In this document: positions 1 to 11,094 of the stretch, one piece after another
Numbering within the stretch: the first letter of the stretch is position 1
Layout: each line of letters begins with the position of its first letter
NCBI GenBank assembly: GCA_035610835.1
Contig: JAYJML010000069.1
Span: forward strand, 1-64,000
Reading direction: 5' to 3'
Origin: Ophiura sarsii
Taxonomy: Eukaryota > Echinodermata > Ophiuroidea > Amphilepidida > Ophiuridae
DNA length: 64,000 bases
Position numbers and translations under genes: made by a program
The notes under the pieces: generated by a model
Seen by the model: only the letters and a program-made list of their open reading frames with translations
Databases searched by the model: none
What the model was told of the DNA's origin: nothing

Positions 1-1123
1 GAACTTGAGTTCTGATTACCACGTTGATATCTAAAAAATATTTCCATATTTCTACCAACCGTTTGAATTTCAAAGGCTTCTCCATGAGTAATTGTTTAAG
101 CTTATTCACAATCGTATGAGAGACCGTGCGGTCATCAATAAGTGATTTGTAGCTGTCCTATGAAACCACTCCTATGATACATTTAAATGATGATATACTT
201 GATACCGTATCGATGATCTCACCTACCAGAGAGACACACTTCAAAAGTGATTCTGGTCCATTCTTGAGTTCCCTGTCCAGGATCAGTGTGAGTAGAGATT
301 CTGAATACGTATTTAAACATTCAAACACAGGTCTTTGTACCGTTTTGTGATAACTAACAAGAGTTTCCGATGTCATAAAGTTCAAGAAGTACCACCATAG
401 GTGAAGCCAGTTCCCCCGATCGATTCCTTTTATCAACCAGACACACGCTGAGCGCAGACACATGATCATGTCATCTGGGATCTGGTTTGGTTGACAATGT
501 CGCCATATGGTCCCCGCGATGTACTGGTTTTCATTGTTTTCAATAACCGATACTTGAAGACCTAAATCGATTAGTTTGCCCAACAATAGCGTCATGCAAA
601 TAACTTGAGATGGATTCCAAACAGCAAGATTTCGCTGAAACCAACCAATGAAAGCATGAGGGTCTATCGATTGTAGCATTGGAAACCCACTCGTGACTAT
701 ATTCAGTAATGCCACCTGGAAATACTCATTTGTAACGCACGAATTAAGCAAGTCCATGTATAGAAGTAGGCCCTCAGCGGTAGTTTTGTCTTGCTTAGCT
801 GGCGCTTTGTCTGGGTACATAAACACGTCGTAACTACTACGAGTAAAGTCCACGTGCCTATCTTCTTTTTCCTGTATCTCGTCTTTTTTCGTTGTAGATG
901 AGTAGAAATATGTATAAGATTCATCTTTAGTAAGCTCCAGGTCTATTTCAGCAAGCCACCATTGCTTGTGAGATCTCGGTGAGCGTGACAGATAAACGGC
1001 TTTTAAATTAGGCATTGGGTGAAATGGAGTCATATGTTTGCCCCGAATTGCTAAGGTCACAGTTTGAACCGTATGCTTCTTGCATTCACGGACAAGTACC
1101 CGGAATGATACCATTACTTTTTG
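1..1123 (-). pseudogene. RNF213/mysterin-like coding exon (partial, in-frame TAG)
   Basis: A reading frame of about 320 codons runs on the minus strand from 1123 to 161. Its start is a splice acceptor, not an ATG: a pyrimidine tract ending in CAG (minus strand, AG at 1124-1125) precedes the codon at 1123-1121. The first ~100 residues look like a beta-rich, carbohydrate-binding-like domain (VMVSFRVLV, QTVTLAIRG, QWWLAEIDLEL, YTYFYS). A helical stretch follows (GLLLYMDLLNSC, GNWLHLWWYFLNFM). This order resembles the N-terminal part of RNF213-type giant AAA+/RING E3 ligases, which are expanded in marine invertebrates and linked to lipid and innate immune functions. A TAG occurs at 158-160, and the same frame then stays open for 52 codons (157 to 2) to the window edge with similar composition. 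So the gene is either a pseudogene or recently broken, or there is a sequencing error or readthrough. Upstream exons were not found. Family assignment is from recall of domain order only, hence moderate. Confidence 0.55.
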
Positions 1124-1209
1124 CTGAAAGAGAGAACATCCATACACAGCGCAAATTGAGATGTTTGTGTCTACAGGGGAAATATATATGCGTATAATGC
1201 ACACATTAT

Positions 1210-1881
1210 CAGTTGTACGACGCACTATACGACCCCCGGGAGAGGTGCGTCATTTATCACCACATGTTTGACGCCGGGTACGCCATGGGTAGCCTTTGGC
1301 CGGTTCGTCACAATATTGACGAATGGGCGCGTCAATTTCGGTCAATTTACCTAGGTGCATCACAGGGTACGTCATCATGCGTGTAACAAAATACAAACCG
1401 TTTTATATTTTACATGGTACGTGCAGCTCTTGAAGAATAAAATGTTGGGTCCCAAATCGCGATAAAGATGCATAAAGTTGAATAACGTCGGAAATGGTCA
1501 AACAATTGCAAAATATCTACGATAATAACTTCAAACGAGTAAAATTTAGATGTTTAATAATTATAGACAGCCATCTTCTCTTTTTCAATCATTGTTTGTT
1601 TTTGTTTTTTCTACATAGATCTGAAACCATTTTACCCTTTTTAAAAGATATTCTCATATGTATTGCAATCCAGTTCAGTCAACAATGATGTATGACGGTG
1701 GGGATGTGTCATTTGAGAGTCATGGTTCGTCAGAATCAGTCAATAGAGCGTCACAAAATTGACTAACGGTACCGTCATTGGTGACACAGGGGTGCTTCAT
1801 AATCATAGTAACATGAGAAAGTGATGCATCTCGGTAAAGTGACGCACCATTCCCGGGGTATTATAGTGCGTCATACAACTG
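1210..1881. mobile_element. Non-autonomous TIR DNA element, family 1 (GTCA-rich)
   Basis: The ends are inverted copies of each other: CAGTTGTACGACGCACTATA at 1210 and its near-perfect reverse complement ending at 1881, continuing inward through CCCCGGGA and GGTGCGTCA for about 45 bp. Weaker inverted similarity extends outward to about 1196 and 1893. The interior has many GTCA/TGAC steps and no usable ORF. A second partial copy lies at 10985-11092. It sits in the intron just upstream of the RNF213-like exon. No clear target duplication was identified. Confidence 0.75.
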
Positions 1882-1913
1882 ACATGTGCATAACTCTATA
1901 CAATACTACTGCA

Positions 1914-2054
1914 CTATCGACCGATACTGAAATATAAAAACGTTCCAGTATCGGTCGTAACAGTAGGCCTATCGGACACTGGCAACTTTAATGTTCCAGT
2001 ATTCTTGAACGATACTGGCATACCAGTATCTGGGACCTATAGTACACTTTTTCC
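1914..2054 (+). repeat. Dispersed CCAGTATCG-rich repeat, copy A
   Basis: This block of about 140 bp is rich in CCAGTATCG/CGATACTGG words in both orientations. It ends in GACCTATAGTACACTTTTTCC-like sequence. A second copy with the same word content and the same terminal string (ACCTAAAGTACACTTTTTCC) lies at 44202-44350. The internal inverted words suggest a short foldback element. The family is unknown. Confidence 0.6.
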
Positions 2055-3538
2055 GTCATAACTTTTATTTTGATCGTCTTATTATATCGTAATTGGTATA
2101 GACATTCAAGATTTTTTAAGCTACAGTTTGATATAAACTAAATGCCTCAAATTTCAATATTATGCACTCAATACAAATCAACTCGTAAATACTTATTTTG
2201 TTACACGACGCGATTTTCGCGTCACAACACGTCGTTCCTAAATTTGAAAGACTTGAAAGTAAGAACAATTGTGTAAATGCCTAGGATTTTGTATTAATTA
2301 AGATTAATGGGACATCACCTCCATGCACACTGACTATAAAATGTGCATGTCATCTAGGTAAATTTTGAGAGATCTTTCAAATTTGTCTTTTTTACTAATA
2401 CCAGGACGATTACGGTGACATTTTCAAGCTCGTTGGACACGGTCTTTTCAGAGCGGTCGTTTAGAAAATCGAGCAGGCTACCTGTTTTCAATTTCCGGTG
2501 AGAAAAAGTAATAATCTTCAAGCAAAATTCACTCTAAAAGGTCCCATTTCAAAATGTAACGGTCTAAAATAGGGTTTGATATCACTAATGTTGTACATAT
2601 CCTTATGGCCTTTATACACAAATAAGCTTGTCAATTGAAGATCTTGAACGTTATCAAAATGTAACAAACTAAATTCTAAATTATTTAAGACCGTATCAAT
2701 AACGTTATTGTTTAATGATCAAATTCAAAGATCAGATCTTGCTAATGGGTGTGGAATTTTCGCGATGTTTATCGTCATAATGTTTACATACTTACCTTTG
2801 CTGAAGCCGATGGCGCTTCATTTGACACAGGTGATGGTTGATGAAACAAAAGTTCATTTGTCTGTTAAAAAATGACAACGAATAATTAAAACTTCATGAT
2901 TATATTTTGGCTCTGTTTGTTTGTCTTTCTAATAGGATTGCCTTTTAATATTAAATCTAAATGTACAACTTAATATCAAAGATAGAATCATACTATAATT
3001 TGCGCAATAGTGTATGTATGTTTTGTGACTATCCATAAAATGCTCTCTCAGTTTTCAACTTAACGCCGTGAACGTTGTACCGATAATAGGTGATGATAAT
3101 GTGAGTATTTTAAGCTATAATTGGCTGAAAACCGTACAGAATTGACAAAGATATGAGCAAAAGCGTAAAATCCAGGGCTTTTTCAGACTATTTTTACGTG
3201 TTGGGTTAGTTTATCTCTATGCGTACTGCAACCATGCATTCGGCGAGTAACACATAACGCGTCGTAGTTCGCCATGCAAAACTAACGCGCTACACGCGCT
3301 ACACGCACTAATAACACCCACGTACCCCTACACACGCGGGCGGGCAAATATCAGAGAAATACGCTGCGCTACAGGAGATGGTTATAGATATGGAACGATT
3401 TAGGGCAAAGAAAAAGATTGGAATGTTTATTTTGAAATATCACCCTTACTCGTAACTTCAACAATTTAAGTCACACATATTCAGTTTAAGGCTACTTGAA
3501 TATTGCAAGTAAAAATTACGCTTTTATTTTATGAAAAC
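2055..3538. other. Non-coding, nothing recognised
   Basis: AT-rich sequence without an ORF of interest, convincing splice-bounded exon or repeat structure that I could see. Confidence 0.6.
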
Positions 3539-3660
3539 CATTTTTTTTTCTCCTAAGTTAGGTTTTCAACCTCACCAATTTCTTAACCAAACAATATAAA
3601 ACATAAGGTGTTTTTTTCTTCTTTAAAGTTAGGTTTTGAACATCACCAATTTCCTAGAGT
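3539..3660. repeat. Imperfect direct duplication
   Basis: Two copies of a segment containing AAGTTAGGTTTT, then A(A/C)C(A/C)TCACCAATTTC, occur about 67 bp apart, each preceded by a T-rich run. From here to 3993 nothing else is evident except a lone mariner-like end (TTTTTGACTCACCCTGTA, about 3873-3890). Confidence 0.6.
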
Positions 3661-3993
3661 GGATAGATTTCAAGAGAATTAGCGTTCCGTGGACAGCTAA
3701 AAAAAGGGTTCTTTGATTAAAACAGGCATAACTCCTGATATAATTGATCGATTTCAATGATTCCTTTTGTCATATGAGCGGAATAAGTTGCTCTTTGAAT
3801 AAGTGCCTCATTGGTTTGTCAAATTTGTTTGGTCTATTTTAAATCAAATATTCATTCCCGTACAACTTCTTTTTGACTCACCCTGTATGCCTTTAAAATT
3901 TGTAGTGCTCTATACTAAAAGTCTGTGTCATTATTACGATGAATTCGTCAACAGCATAAATCTAGTAGCGCAACCTAATATTGTGTAAACAGT

Positions 3994-4945
3994 CTAAATC
4001 TGCCCTGAGAACCAATTCTCTTTTATTGAATTTACAGGGGCATTGAGAGATACGTATGGGAGTGCGCCCTCAATTTTCCTGAACATTGTATTTGTTGGCA
4101 CCATAGCGTTAATGTAAAATAGGCCCCTGTGTGTATGTTGTACAGCGGGGCATAATGTAATGGGGGATTCTGGGCAAATAGGTTCCCATTGACGATTTTC
4201 GGCGAACGTAAGATCGTCCACATATTTCCAATAGTGGGAATAGCAATTCTCAGCCGCATCATTGATAACTGCCTGAAAGGTTATGGGTCCAAGTTTAGTT
4301 CCTTGAGGAACACCAGCACATAGGGGCAAATAATTGGACACGGTTTGGTTATAGCGCACGCATTGACGAAGATCATTGAGAAAACTACATATCCATGGAA
4401 CAATAGTCCCCCGGACCCCCAAGGCAATTAACTTCTGAATAGCAATATAATGATTTACTAGATCAAATGCCTTCGAAAAATCCGTGAGGACTAACTGTTC
4501 CGATATTTTTTGGCTTGTCAGCACCCTGGAACAAGAAATAAGTAAGATTCAAAAGATAGTGCGCAGTTGAAACACCTTGAATGTTACCAAACTGATTGAT
4601 GTCATTAGAATCTTGAATATCCTGCACCATCCATTTAGCAATAAACCCTTCAGCAATTTTGGCAAATATATCTGTCAGTGATATTGGTCTCATTTTATCA
4701 ATGGAGGGGGGAAATTGTTTAGGAATGGGAACAACAATTGCCGACCTCCATTGGTGTGGGACCACCCCTTCTTTAAAGGAACAATAAAGCACGTCCGTGA
4801 GTGGACTACTCAGTTCATAGGCAAACTCTTTTATGAGTTTGGGTGGAAGGCCATCAGGGCCACTGGATTTGGATGTCTTAACTACCTTGAGCACAGTATA
4901 TACTTCCCATGGATTTAGTTCAGGGGCTACATGTTTGACAGGCAA
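3994..4945 (-). pseudogene. Non-LTR retrotransposon reverse transcriptase fragment, frameshifted
   Basis: Minus-strand reading frames carry reverse-transcriptase motifs in order: SSGPDGLPPKLIKE, VVPIPK, RPISLTDIFAKI, then (after a +1 nt shift near 4490-4500) LTDFSKAFDLVNH, GVPQGTKLGP and the catalytic WKYVDDLTF. The CR1/jockey-like GVPQGTKLGP signature matches the fragment at 11095-12115. Homology stops shortly after YVDD; downstream residues (to 3994) look unrelated, so the 3' part is lost. There is no endonuclease domain. The 5' side joins a dispersed repeat at about 4965. This is a dead, 5'- and 3'-truncated copy. Confidence 0.85.
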
Positions 4946-4964
4946 ATAGGCAGGGCAGACATAT

Positions 4965-5395
4965 TAAGAGGTTCAATATGGGATGAAATACTGAACATGT
5001 GGTAAGAAGATTGCATAACATGACAGCAGAAGCAGGTAAATCCTTTTTTTTTCTCGCCAAGTATGATGCAAAAGACAATAACGTTAATCCCTGTGTAATT
5101 TGATATATGTAGTATAAAAGGAAAAAGTAAGGAGAGGCAATTGAATAAAAAGTAAACAAATATCAGTATTTCAAATAGCCCATTTTCATTGAAAAATGCC
5201 CAGTCAGTGAGACACGAATATTGCGGAAAATCAAACAATTTAGAAAAAATCCAAGCAATTAACTAGTTAGAGAGATTCCATATGATAGTAAACTAATTAT
5301 CTGAACTTATTCGCATGAAACCTGCAGAAAATATGCGCATGCGCAGACGGCAGATCATTTTGAACTGGGCCAAAAATGGCTAAAATCATAATTTT
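4965..5395 (-). repeat. Dispersed ~430 bp repeat, copy A (inverted partner at 61965-62390)
   Basis: The reverse complement of this block matches 61965-62390 over almost its full length. Shared landmarks are TGCGCATGCGCATATTTTCT, GCCTCTCCTTACTTTTTCC, and the CATGTTATGCAAT and ACCACATGTT blocks. It carries no intact gene. The partner copy sits wholly inside a TA-flanked mariner-type element, so this copy is probably part of a decayed relative. Confidence 0.8.
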
Positions 5396-5399
5396 CCCA

Positions 5400-5474
5400 T
5401 GGTTTAATGCAAGCATCAAGGTCAAATGGTCGTTTCAAACCGTGCCCATTGTTTTTTTGATTCACCCTCTATAG
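5400..5474 (-). mobile_element. Solitary mariner-type terminal repeat (same family as 23287-24400)
   Basis: The segment running through GCATCAAGGTCAAATGG and TTTTTTGATTCACCCT is a near copy of the terminal repeat at 24335-24400. The matching opposite end is not visible nearby, so this is a solo or truncated end. Nothing is recognised between here and 5604. Confidence 0.7.
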
Positions 5475-5604
5475 CTATATTATTTGGTGGTGTCAAACGG
5501 ATAAAATGTTCTAACTTAATAGTAACTGGCGATGGACAATTGCACGTTCAGGGTGGTTGCTGGAAGAGCACGTTTTAATTTTGAAAATCGACAATAATGG
5601 ATGA

Positions 5605-7150
5605 TATTTATTTATCTATTTATTTGAATAAATACTTTTACAACAGTGGCACTCGTCTACCCGACGGTGCGTTTATAATATATACATACAATAATTAACA
5701 AGACAAAAGAACATTAATAATTATATAATATATAATAGTCATGTATACAATAGTCTCAATAGACTCACTTTTAGTTTATGATCTGACATCTTACAGCCCA
5801 TGCACGTTTAAGGTATGATTTGCAGAATTGGTTAAGAATAACCTATTCGTCGCTTTCTTTCAAAACCAACTTTCCTCGAAATTGATTTTTTGTGTTTATC
5901 ATGATGTCAGAGACATTATGCAAATGATGGTAATATTTTAAATTGCCACAGCCAATCAGAAGGCAGAACAAATTTGCTTTTTCAGCACCTGTGTTTCAAA
6001 ACCTCGTATGTATACGAGGTTTTGAAACAAGGTGTTGACCATGTGTTGAGGGGAAACTTCCAACATTCTTGATATTTCGCAGCAAATTTGTGGACTACAG
6101 GTGAGAGGTATTGTAAATGGCTTGAATTGATATACGGACTGGTTAAACGACAGCGATATCATAATTATTCTTTCAAAACCTCGTATATCCAACTTTCTTT
6201 TTTTCATCCTCCTGTATTTTTTTTTTTTTGAGATACGAGGTTTTGAACAAACGGGCATATTTAGTGTGTCTGCAAGGCGTGGTGATATTAATTGGACAAC
6301 CGAGCATTATATACAATTTTGAGTCCAGATTACTGATAATAAATTCCAGCCAAACATCACTAAAACCATTGTTGCATAGGTTATTTTCGAGTTCGAGATA
6401 TTCCTCGACCCTTATCTCATTCAGTGATCTACATGTAAATAAGAAGTGTCTTAAGTCTTCCACACTGAATCATCATTATACAAAGCATACATTTACCATC
6501 CTTATTATTTGAAGACCATTTGCGTATTCTATGTTCCATAGAAGCGTGTTTGATCGCGCTTTGAATTTCACACTACAACCAAATAAATTAGTTTTGTCTA
6601 AAAGATAGTCTTCCAATTGAACGGGGTTTTTTAAACTGCAAATAGCCTTTAAGAGACGATTTTTCCCTAACAGTGTTACTCCATACATTATGACAGACAA
6701 TCTTATTAATGCGCTTAAATGTGTTCACCCAGCGTGGGGGTGTGTGGGCGTTATTAATAATGTAGTCCATGTTGCACCTTTTAAGCGTATCTCTAATCGA
6801 CGATAACCATTTGTAACTGAAATGGTTCATGTCGCAGTTTAAATTCATTTTGAGCGTTTAACATAAGTGTTGGCCAACGGTGCATCTCTAGATGAGAGAG
6901 TCGTGCAAGATACTTAATTCTATGAACATCTTGAAGGGAGGCGATGGGGTTCCACCCCAAGTCGCCATAGAGGGCTACGCCCGGAGTGTTACGGGGTGCC
7001 TTCAAGATATATCTTGCCATTATGTAGCTGCAAGTTCTATACTTTGTTGATATTAGCCTTGCTACCACAGGTCCATACTGAGCATGCATAATTAATAGAG
7101 GGAAGCGCTAATGATTTCCAAAGAATGTTACCATAGTACTCTCTTAATTC
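5605..7150 (-). pseudogene. 5'-truncated LINE, C-terminal half plus 3' tail, decayed
   Basis: Overlapping minus-strand frames encode the post-RT part of a CR1-like LINE: SLALPSINYACSVWTCGSKA, ALYGDLGWNPIASLQDV, HRIKYLARLSHLEMHRWP, REKSSLKGYLQFK, VKFKARSNTLL and EDLRHFLFTCRSLNEIR. These align with the product at 17295-18386 (GDLGW, CDKSSLKFYVQYK, LKFKASSNTLPLN, EDIKHFMLSCKSLRAIR). The element ends at 5605-5634 in an (AAAT)n-type tail, read as TTTA on plus, after a 3' UTR-like stretch. Several frameshifts and two palindromes (5987-6033, 6171-6248) break it. Confidence 0.8.
5987..6033. repeat. Perfect palindrome (CAAAACCTCGTAT hairpin)
   Basis: GTTTCAAAACCTCGTAT is followed directly by its reverse complement, and flanking CACCT/AGGTG extend the stem. 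The same word pair recurs at 6171-6187 and 6232-6248 around a T-rich loop. It may be a small foldback MITE inserted in the LINE tail. Confidence 0.7.
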
Positions 7151-7154
7151 CAAA

Positions 7155-7305
7155 TATTGAAAATTCAATCTTAAAGATTGACTTTTCAATCTTTCATAGA
7201 TTACCGCGAGGGAACAAACTTTTAAGATTGACATTCAATCTTCTTTGGATTGAAGAGTTTCAATCTAAAAATAAAAACGATTGAACATTCAATCCAAAAG
7301 ATCGG
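7155..7305. repeat. Cluster of AATCTT/AAGATT words
   Basis: Short repeated words in both orientations (TTCAATCTT, AAGATTGA, GATTGAA) fill this block at the 5' edge of the LINE fragment. From 7306 to 7797 I see nothing recognisable. Confidence 0.5.
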
Positions 7306-7801
7306 CAGTGCTGACACTCGATGTTAACAGTTGTGCATCATTAATTATTGAAAACCGAAGTTAAAACGAATTAATGTAAAAGTTATTCACGTTTTTGTGT
7401 GTATCGAATGGAACTGCTGAATGCATTTCAAAATTGAAAATCAATATCACGGTCCACGATTGAAATGAGTTCGTGTGTATCGAAAGTTTACTGACGTTGT
7501 TTAATGATTATATTGACGCATATGGCGATCTCATGTCGGCAACATATTAGTTTGAGACTATGAACAGGTGTTTCAAATAGGTCATTTACAAATTTTGTTC
7601 GCCTGTAAACCATGCTAGCCCTTTTCCGTATGCTCGACAAACCTCTAATATTCATATCTTGTATTAAAATTTAAAAATAATTAATATGGGGAATCTGGAG
7701 TATAATATAGGCCTATTTCACATGCTCTGCATTGCATTGCATGCTTTTGGCAATCTGATTCTAATCTGATTTTATTTGTCATTTTAGAACCAATGGGTTA
7801 A

Positions 7802-8126
7802 AGGTATATTATGTGATCTTTCCAGGGAACGCCCTCAACATCGAAAAAAAAATAGAAAGAAGATTTTCTTGCAGATTTACATTTTATGATCATAAAAAAT
7901 CATGATTTTAGAGTGAAAATAAACTGTCGGATTATCCGACAGTTTATATTTTCACTCTAAAATTCACTCTAAAACCATGATTTTAAGGTAATTAGGAATC
8001 GTATCGCTCTGTAACTTGGAATGTATGTATGATTTATGATCAGAAATGTAAATCTGCAAGAAAAGATACTTTCTAAAAAAATAATAAATAGTGGGCGCTC
8101 TCTGGAAAAGATCACATAATATGCCT
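7802..8126. mobile_element. Palindromic MITE with TTAA target duplication
   Basis: The ends AGGTATATTATGTGATCTTT and its inverted near copy are flanked on both sides by TTAA (7798-7801 and 8127-8130), as for piggyBac/Kolobok-type elements. Inverted similarity continues inward (TTTTCTTGCAGATTTACATTT on both arms) to a central perfect hairpin around 7901-7965 (GAGTGAAAATA, then AACTGTCGGATTATCCGACAGTT). No coding capacity. From 8131 to 8470 nothing else is seen. Confidence 0.8.
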
Positions 8127-8478
8127 TTAATGAACGCGTGGGTGGGGAGGGGTTGCAACTAACAGTAACCATGGTAACGTGTTGTTATCTACGAAAGATA
8201 GCAGATTATGGCACTATTTGTTGCAATCTGACGATGACGAATGCAATGGCTCGCTAACATTTTCGGGTTTTTTAACTTTAAGCTTGAATTGATAAAACTA
8301 ATTCACGTGATGGGCGTAAAAATTGCCAATGTTGACATTGACATTAAACTGGTATAGCATGACGTTAAACATGTCACCTGTCTTTTTAGGGGGTCGTGTC
8401 CTCCGCCTCCACTCGCCTCAATCGCCTAAGTTACTATATTTTGAGGATAACAGCGAAGGTATCATATAATACTATATA

Positions 8479-8915
8479 CAGGGATGGAAATAAGACCCGC
8501 CCGCCCGCCCATAGCGGGTAACTTTCGTGTCGGGCGGGTGAAGATTCAAAGGTACCCGTCCGACTGGCGGGTAACATTTTTGAAGCTCAAAGTGTAAGTA
8601 ACAGTAAATTCAGGGTAATTTCATCATCAGATGATCGTGTGTCATGATGATAGAGGAGATCAGGTTGATAGGAGATTAAAGAGAGTATTGGATTGATGAA
8701 CATGAATACGAGGAGCTGTTACGGGCTAGGTTTACAGTGGAACATCGTACAATAAAGACAAAAACATCTAAATGGAGTTTAAAAGTAGTCTTGCATTGTT
8801 TGCTGCAAAATGTTATGAAAAAACCTTGGGCTGGTAGAATTTTTGTCGGGCAGGTAGATTCTGTGAGTTACCTGCCCGACTGGCTAGTTGAAAAAAATCT
8901 GAAGTTCCATCCCTG
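8479..8915. mobile_element. Non-autonomous hAT element (MITE) with 8 bp TSD
   Basis: Terminal repeats CAGGGATGGAA at the left and TTCCATCCCTG at the right are flanked by a perfect 8 bp direct repeat ACTATATA (8471-8478 and 8916-8923), the hAT hallmark. The interior has GCCCGAC/GTCGGGC motifs repeated in both orientations near each end. A second, 5'-truncated copy in the same orientation is at 28561-28825. No transposase. Confidence 0.9.
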
Positions 8916-8923
8916 ACTATATA

Positions 8924-10984
8924 GCATAGTATCGAGGAAGTGGACATTTCCTGATGTACTGATTGGGCCCCTGGCCCTAATTGGGCCTGTGACTTTTGCA
9001 TAAGGTTTTGAGGAAACAATATATAATTAACGAGGGTATTAGGCCTACTTGTGATGAGATAATTATATGAATAGGCCTGATGCATGATATTTATGAAGTG
9101 CAATAATCGTCGTTGTCTACTGAAGATAACAGTTATTGCTTATACACTAACGACTAAAGTAATACGTATTTGCATTTTGTTGTATCTCTCTTAACTCCTT
9201 AAAGTGCACTGTGATGATACTGAAGATAGTAGCCTCGACTCAACTTTTAATATGACGACTTGTATTTTATCGTATCGATGAAAATACCACTCATCTATCA
9301 ATAGTTAGGAATTGGGTATATTTTAACAATACAAACCTGTGTCATAATGATTCCTAATTATCACCTATACTTTCATCCATAATAGTTAATTTGTAATTAA
9401 AACTAAAAATATCTCACGCAGTGGTCCATCAAAAATAGATTGCTGTGTTTTATGCTTCCATATAATTGTTGTAATCGATAGTGTGGGTAAGTAGGCATAT
9501 GACGCATACCTTTAAGGCCTATTGTTAGTTTTATATTCCGTTTAAAATTCAACAGCTGGCTGCGATTTAGCAACGAAATCTAAGAAGAAAATAATACATT
9601 TCACACAGATGTGGATGGAAATATTGCTCACTTATTTGTGCCCGTTAGAAAGTCTGATGAGTAATATTACAAACAATAATATGTCTCAACACCAGGGTAA
9701 TGCAGTTGCCTCTAAATTATTTTACAAGGATGGTTAAGCTCTATAGTGGTTATTCAACAATATGTCACTTTCGACTAGATTGCCTATCATGTGGGCATAG
9801 ATGATGATTGACCATTCGTAACTATATATATAATATATATATATACACATGTATAGTTACTAATGGTTATCTAGTAAGATGATTCTATTGTAAAGGGTAC
9901 ATATCATAAAGGCATGATAGCCTATGATATGGTGAGTCTAAGATACCTTTACATCTAAAAAGGGACCTTAAAGGTGAATGTTCCCATCACCTTTTATTTG
10001 GCTATGAATTTTTGTTTCACTTGAAGATATTTTGATATCAGAAGAATCACCATATTATGTTCTCGTTGTGTCCGTAAAATCTTAGGGGCCAGAAATGTTC
10101 CGTTTAGAAATTATGTGGTGAATTACTGCTAAATTTCTTGTGACCTTGTGCTTAAGAACCATTGAAGTTAAACAACTCAAACTTTGGAATTTGACAATTT
10201 TAAGGATGACCTTTCATGTAAAATAGAAAACATCAAGGTGCAAATCGGGCTAGCAATCAGAACATCTACCTTAAACATATAAAAACTATAGTTGTAGGCC
10301 TATACAGGGTGTAATACGTATACAAGTACGAACAGTGATGAATCCCTAAGTATTATGATCACTGACTGGATAAGTGAAATACTGCCCTCTATAGTTTGGA
10401 ACAGTCCAAAGATGACAGGCTGTGCTAGACTAGAGACAGCTGTGATTAGCCGGGAGAATCAATGGCAGCCACCATGTTAACACGCACATGTGGTAGCTAA
10501 AGAAGAAACCACAGCTTTCGTCGCTAAATGATGTTTACTTCTACTCAAACATTTATTTATACAACCTACTGATGAATGGTAACTGGTATACTAAACAGGC
10601 CTGCAACGCAGAATGCTAGCAATTCAAATGGAACATTTTCCCAAAATGCATGCAATATTATAAGCTTACTTACTCTTAGGCCAAGTCCGGACATTCATTA
10701 ACTGATTGATATAATCGTGGAAAGAGTAGAAGACTCTACTTATCCCAGGACATGATTATTGTTTATTGACTATTTATTTGTATCTTTAGCATGAATAAAC
10801 CATTCGATTGTCCCTGATGTGATATAGTTAAAGCCAGACACGTTTGTTGTTGTTTATATTTGGTTACACCTTTGGGTTTACCCTATTATGAGGTGGTAGA
10901 TCGACCTTGGTCAATTGTAGTATAACAGGAGATCGGAACATGAGATTATGAGGTAAGCTTCGACCTTGGTCATTATACACCTAT
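8924..10984. other. Non-coding stretch with small hairpin and duplication
   Basis: No gene was recognised. Contents: an AT-rich hairpin at 9811-9872 (ACCATTCGTAACTATAT and, inverted, ATATAGTTACTAATGGT); a lone mariner-like end TACAGGGTGTAATACGTA at about 10305; and a short direct duplication containing TCGACCTTGGTCA at about 10884-10973. Confidence 0.55.
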
Positions 10985-11092
10985 CAGTTGTAAGACGCAC
11001 TATACGACCCCCGGGAGAGGTGCGTCGTGGGTGCGTCGTTTACCAATAATTCTTGACGGAGGGTACGTCAGTGGCAGCCTTTGGTCCGTCAA
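10985..11092. mobile_element. Fragment of TIR element family 1
   Basis: It starts CAGTTGTAAGACGCACTATA and follows the 1210 element through CCCCCGGGAGAGGTGCGTC to GCAGCCTTTGG and (G/C)GTC. It stops abruptly at the LINE fragment that begins at 11095, so the rest of the element is missing or was displaced. Confidence 0.8.
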
Positions 11093-11094
11093 AA

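Noticed and set aside
1124..1225. N-terminal extension of the RNF213-like frame up to 1225
   Set aside because: It lies beyond a good splice acceptor, runs into the TIR of a mobile element and lacks an ATG start.
3873..3890. Lone TTTTTGACTCACCCTGTA, and similar CAGGGTG ends at about 10305 and 34420, as complete mariner elements
   Set aside because: No partner terminal repeat at a plausible distance; noted only as solo ends.
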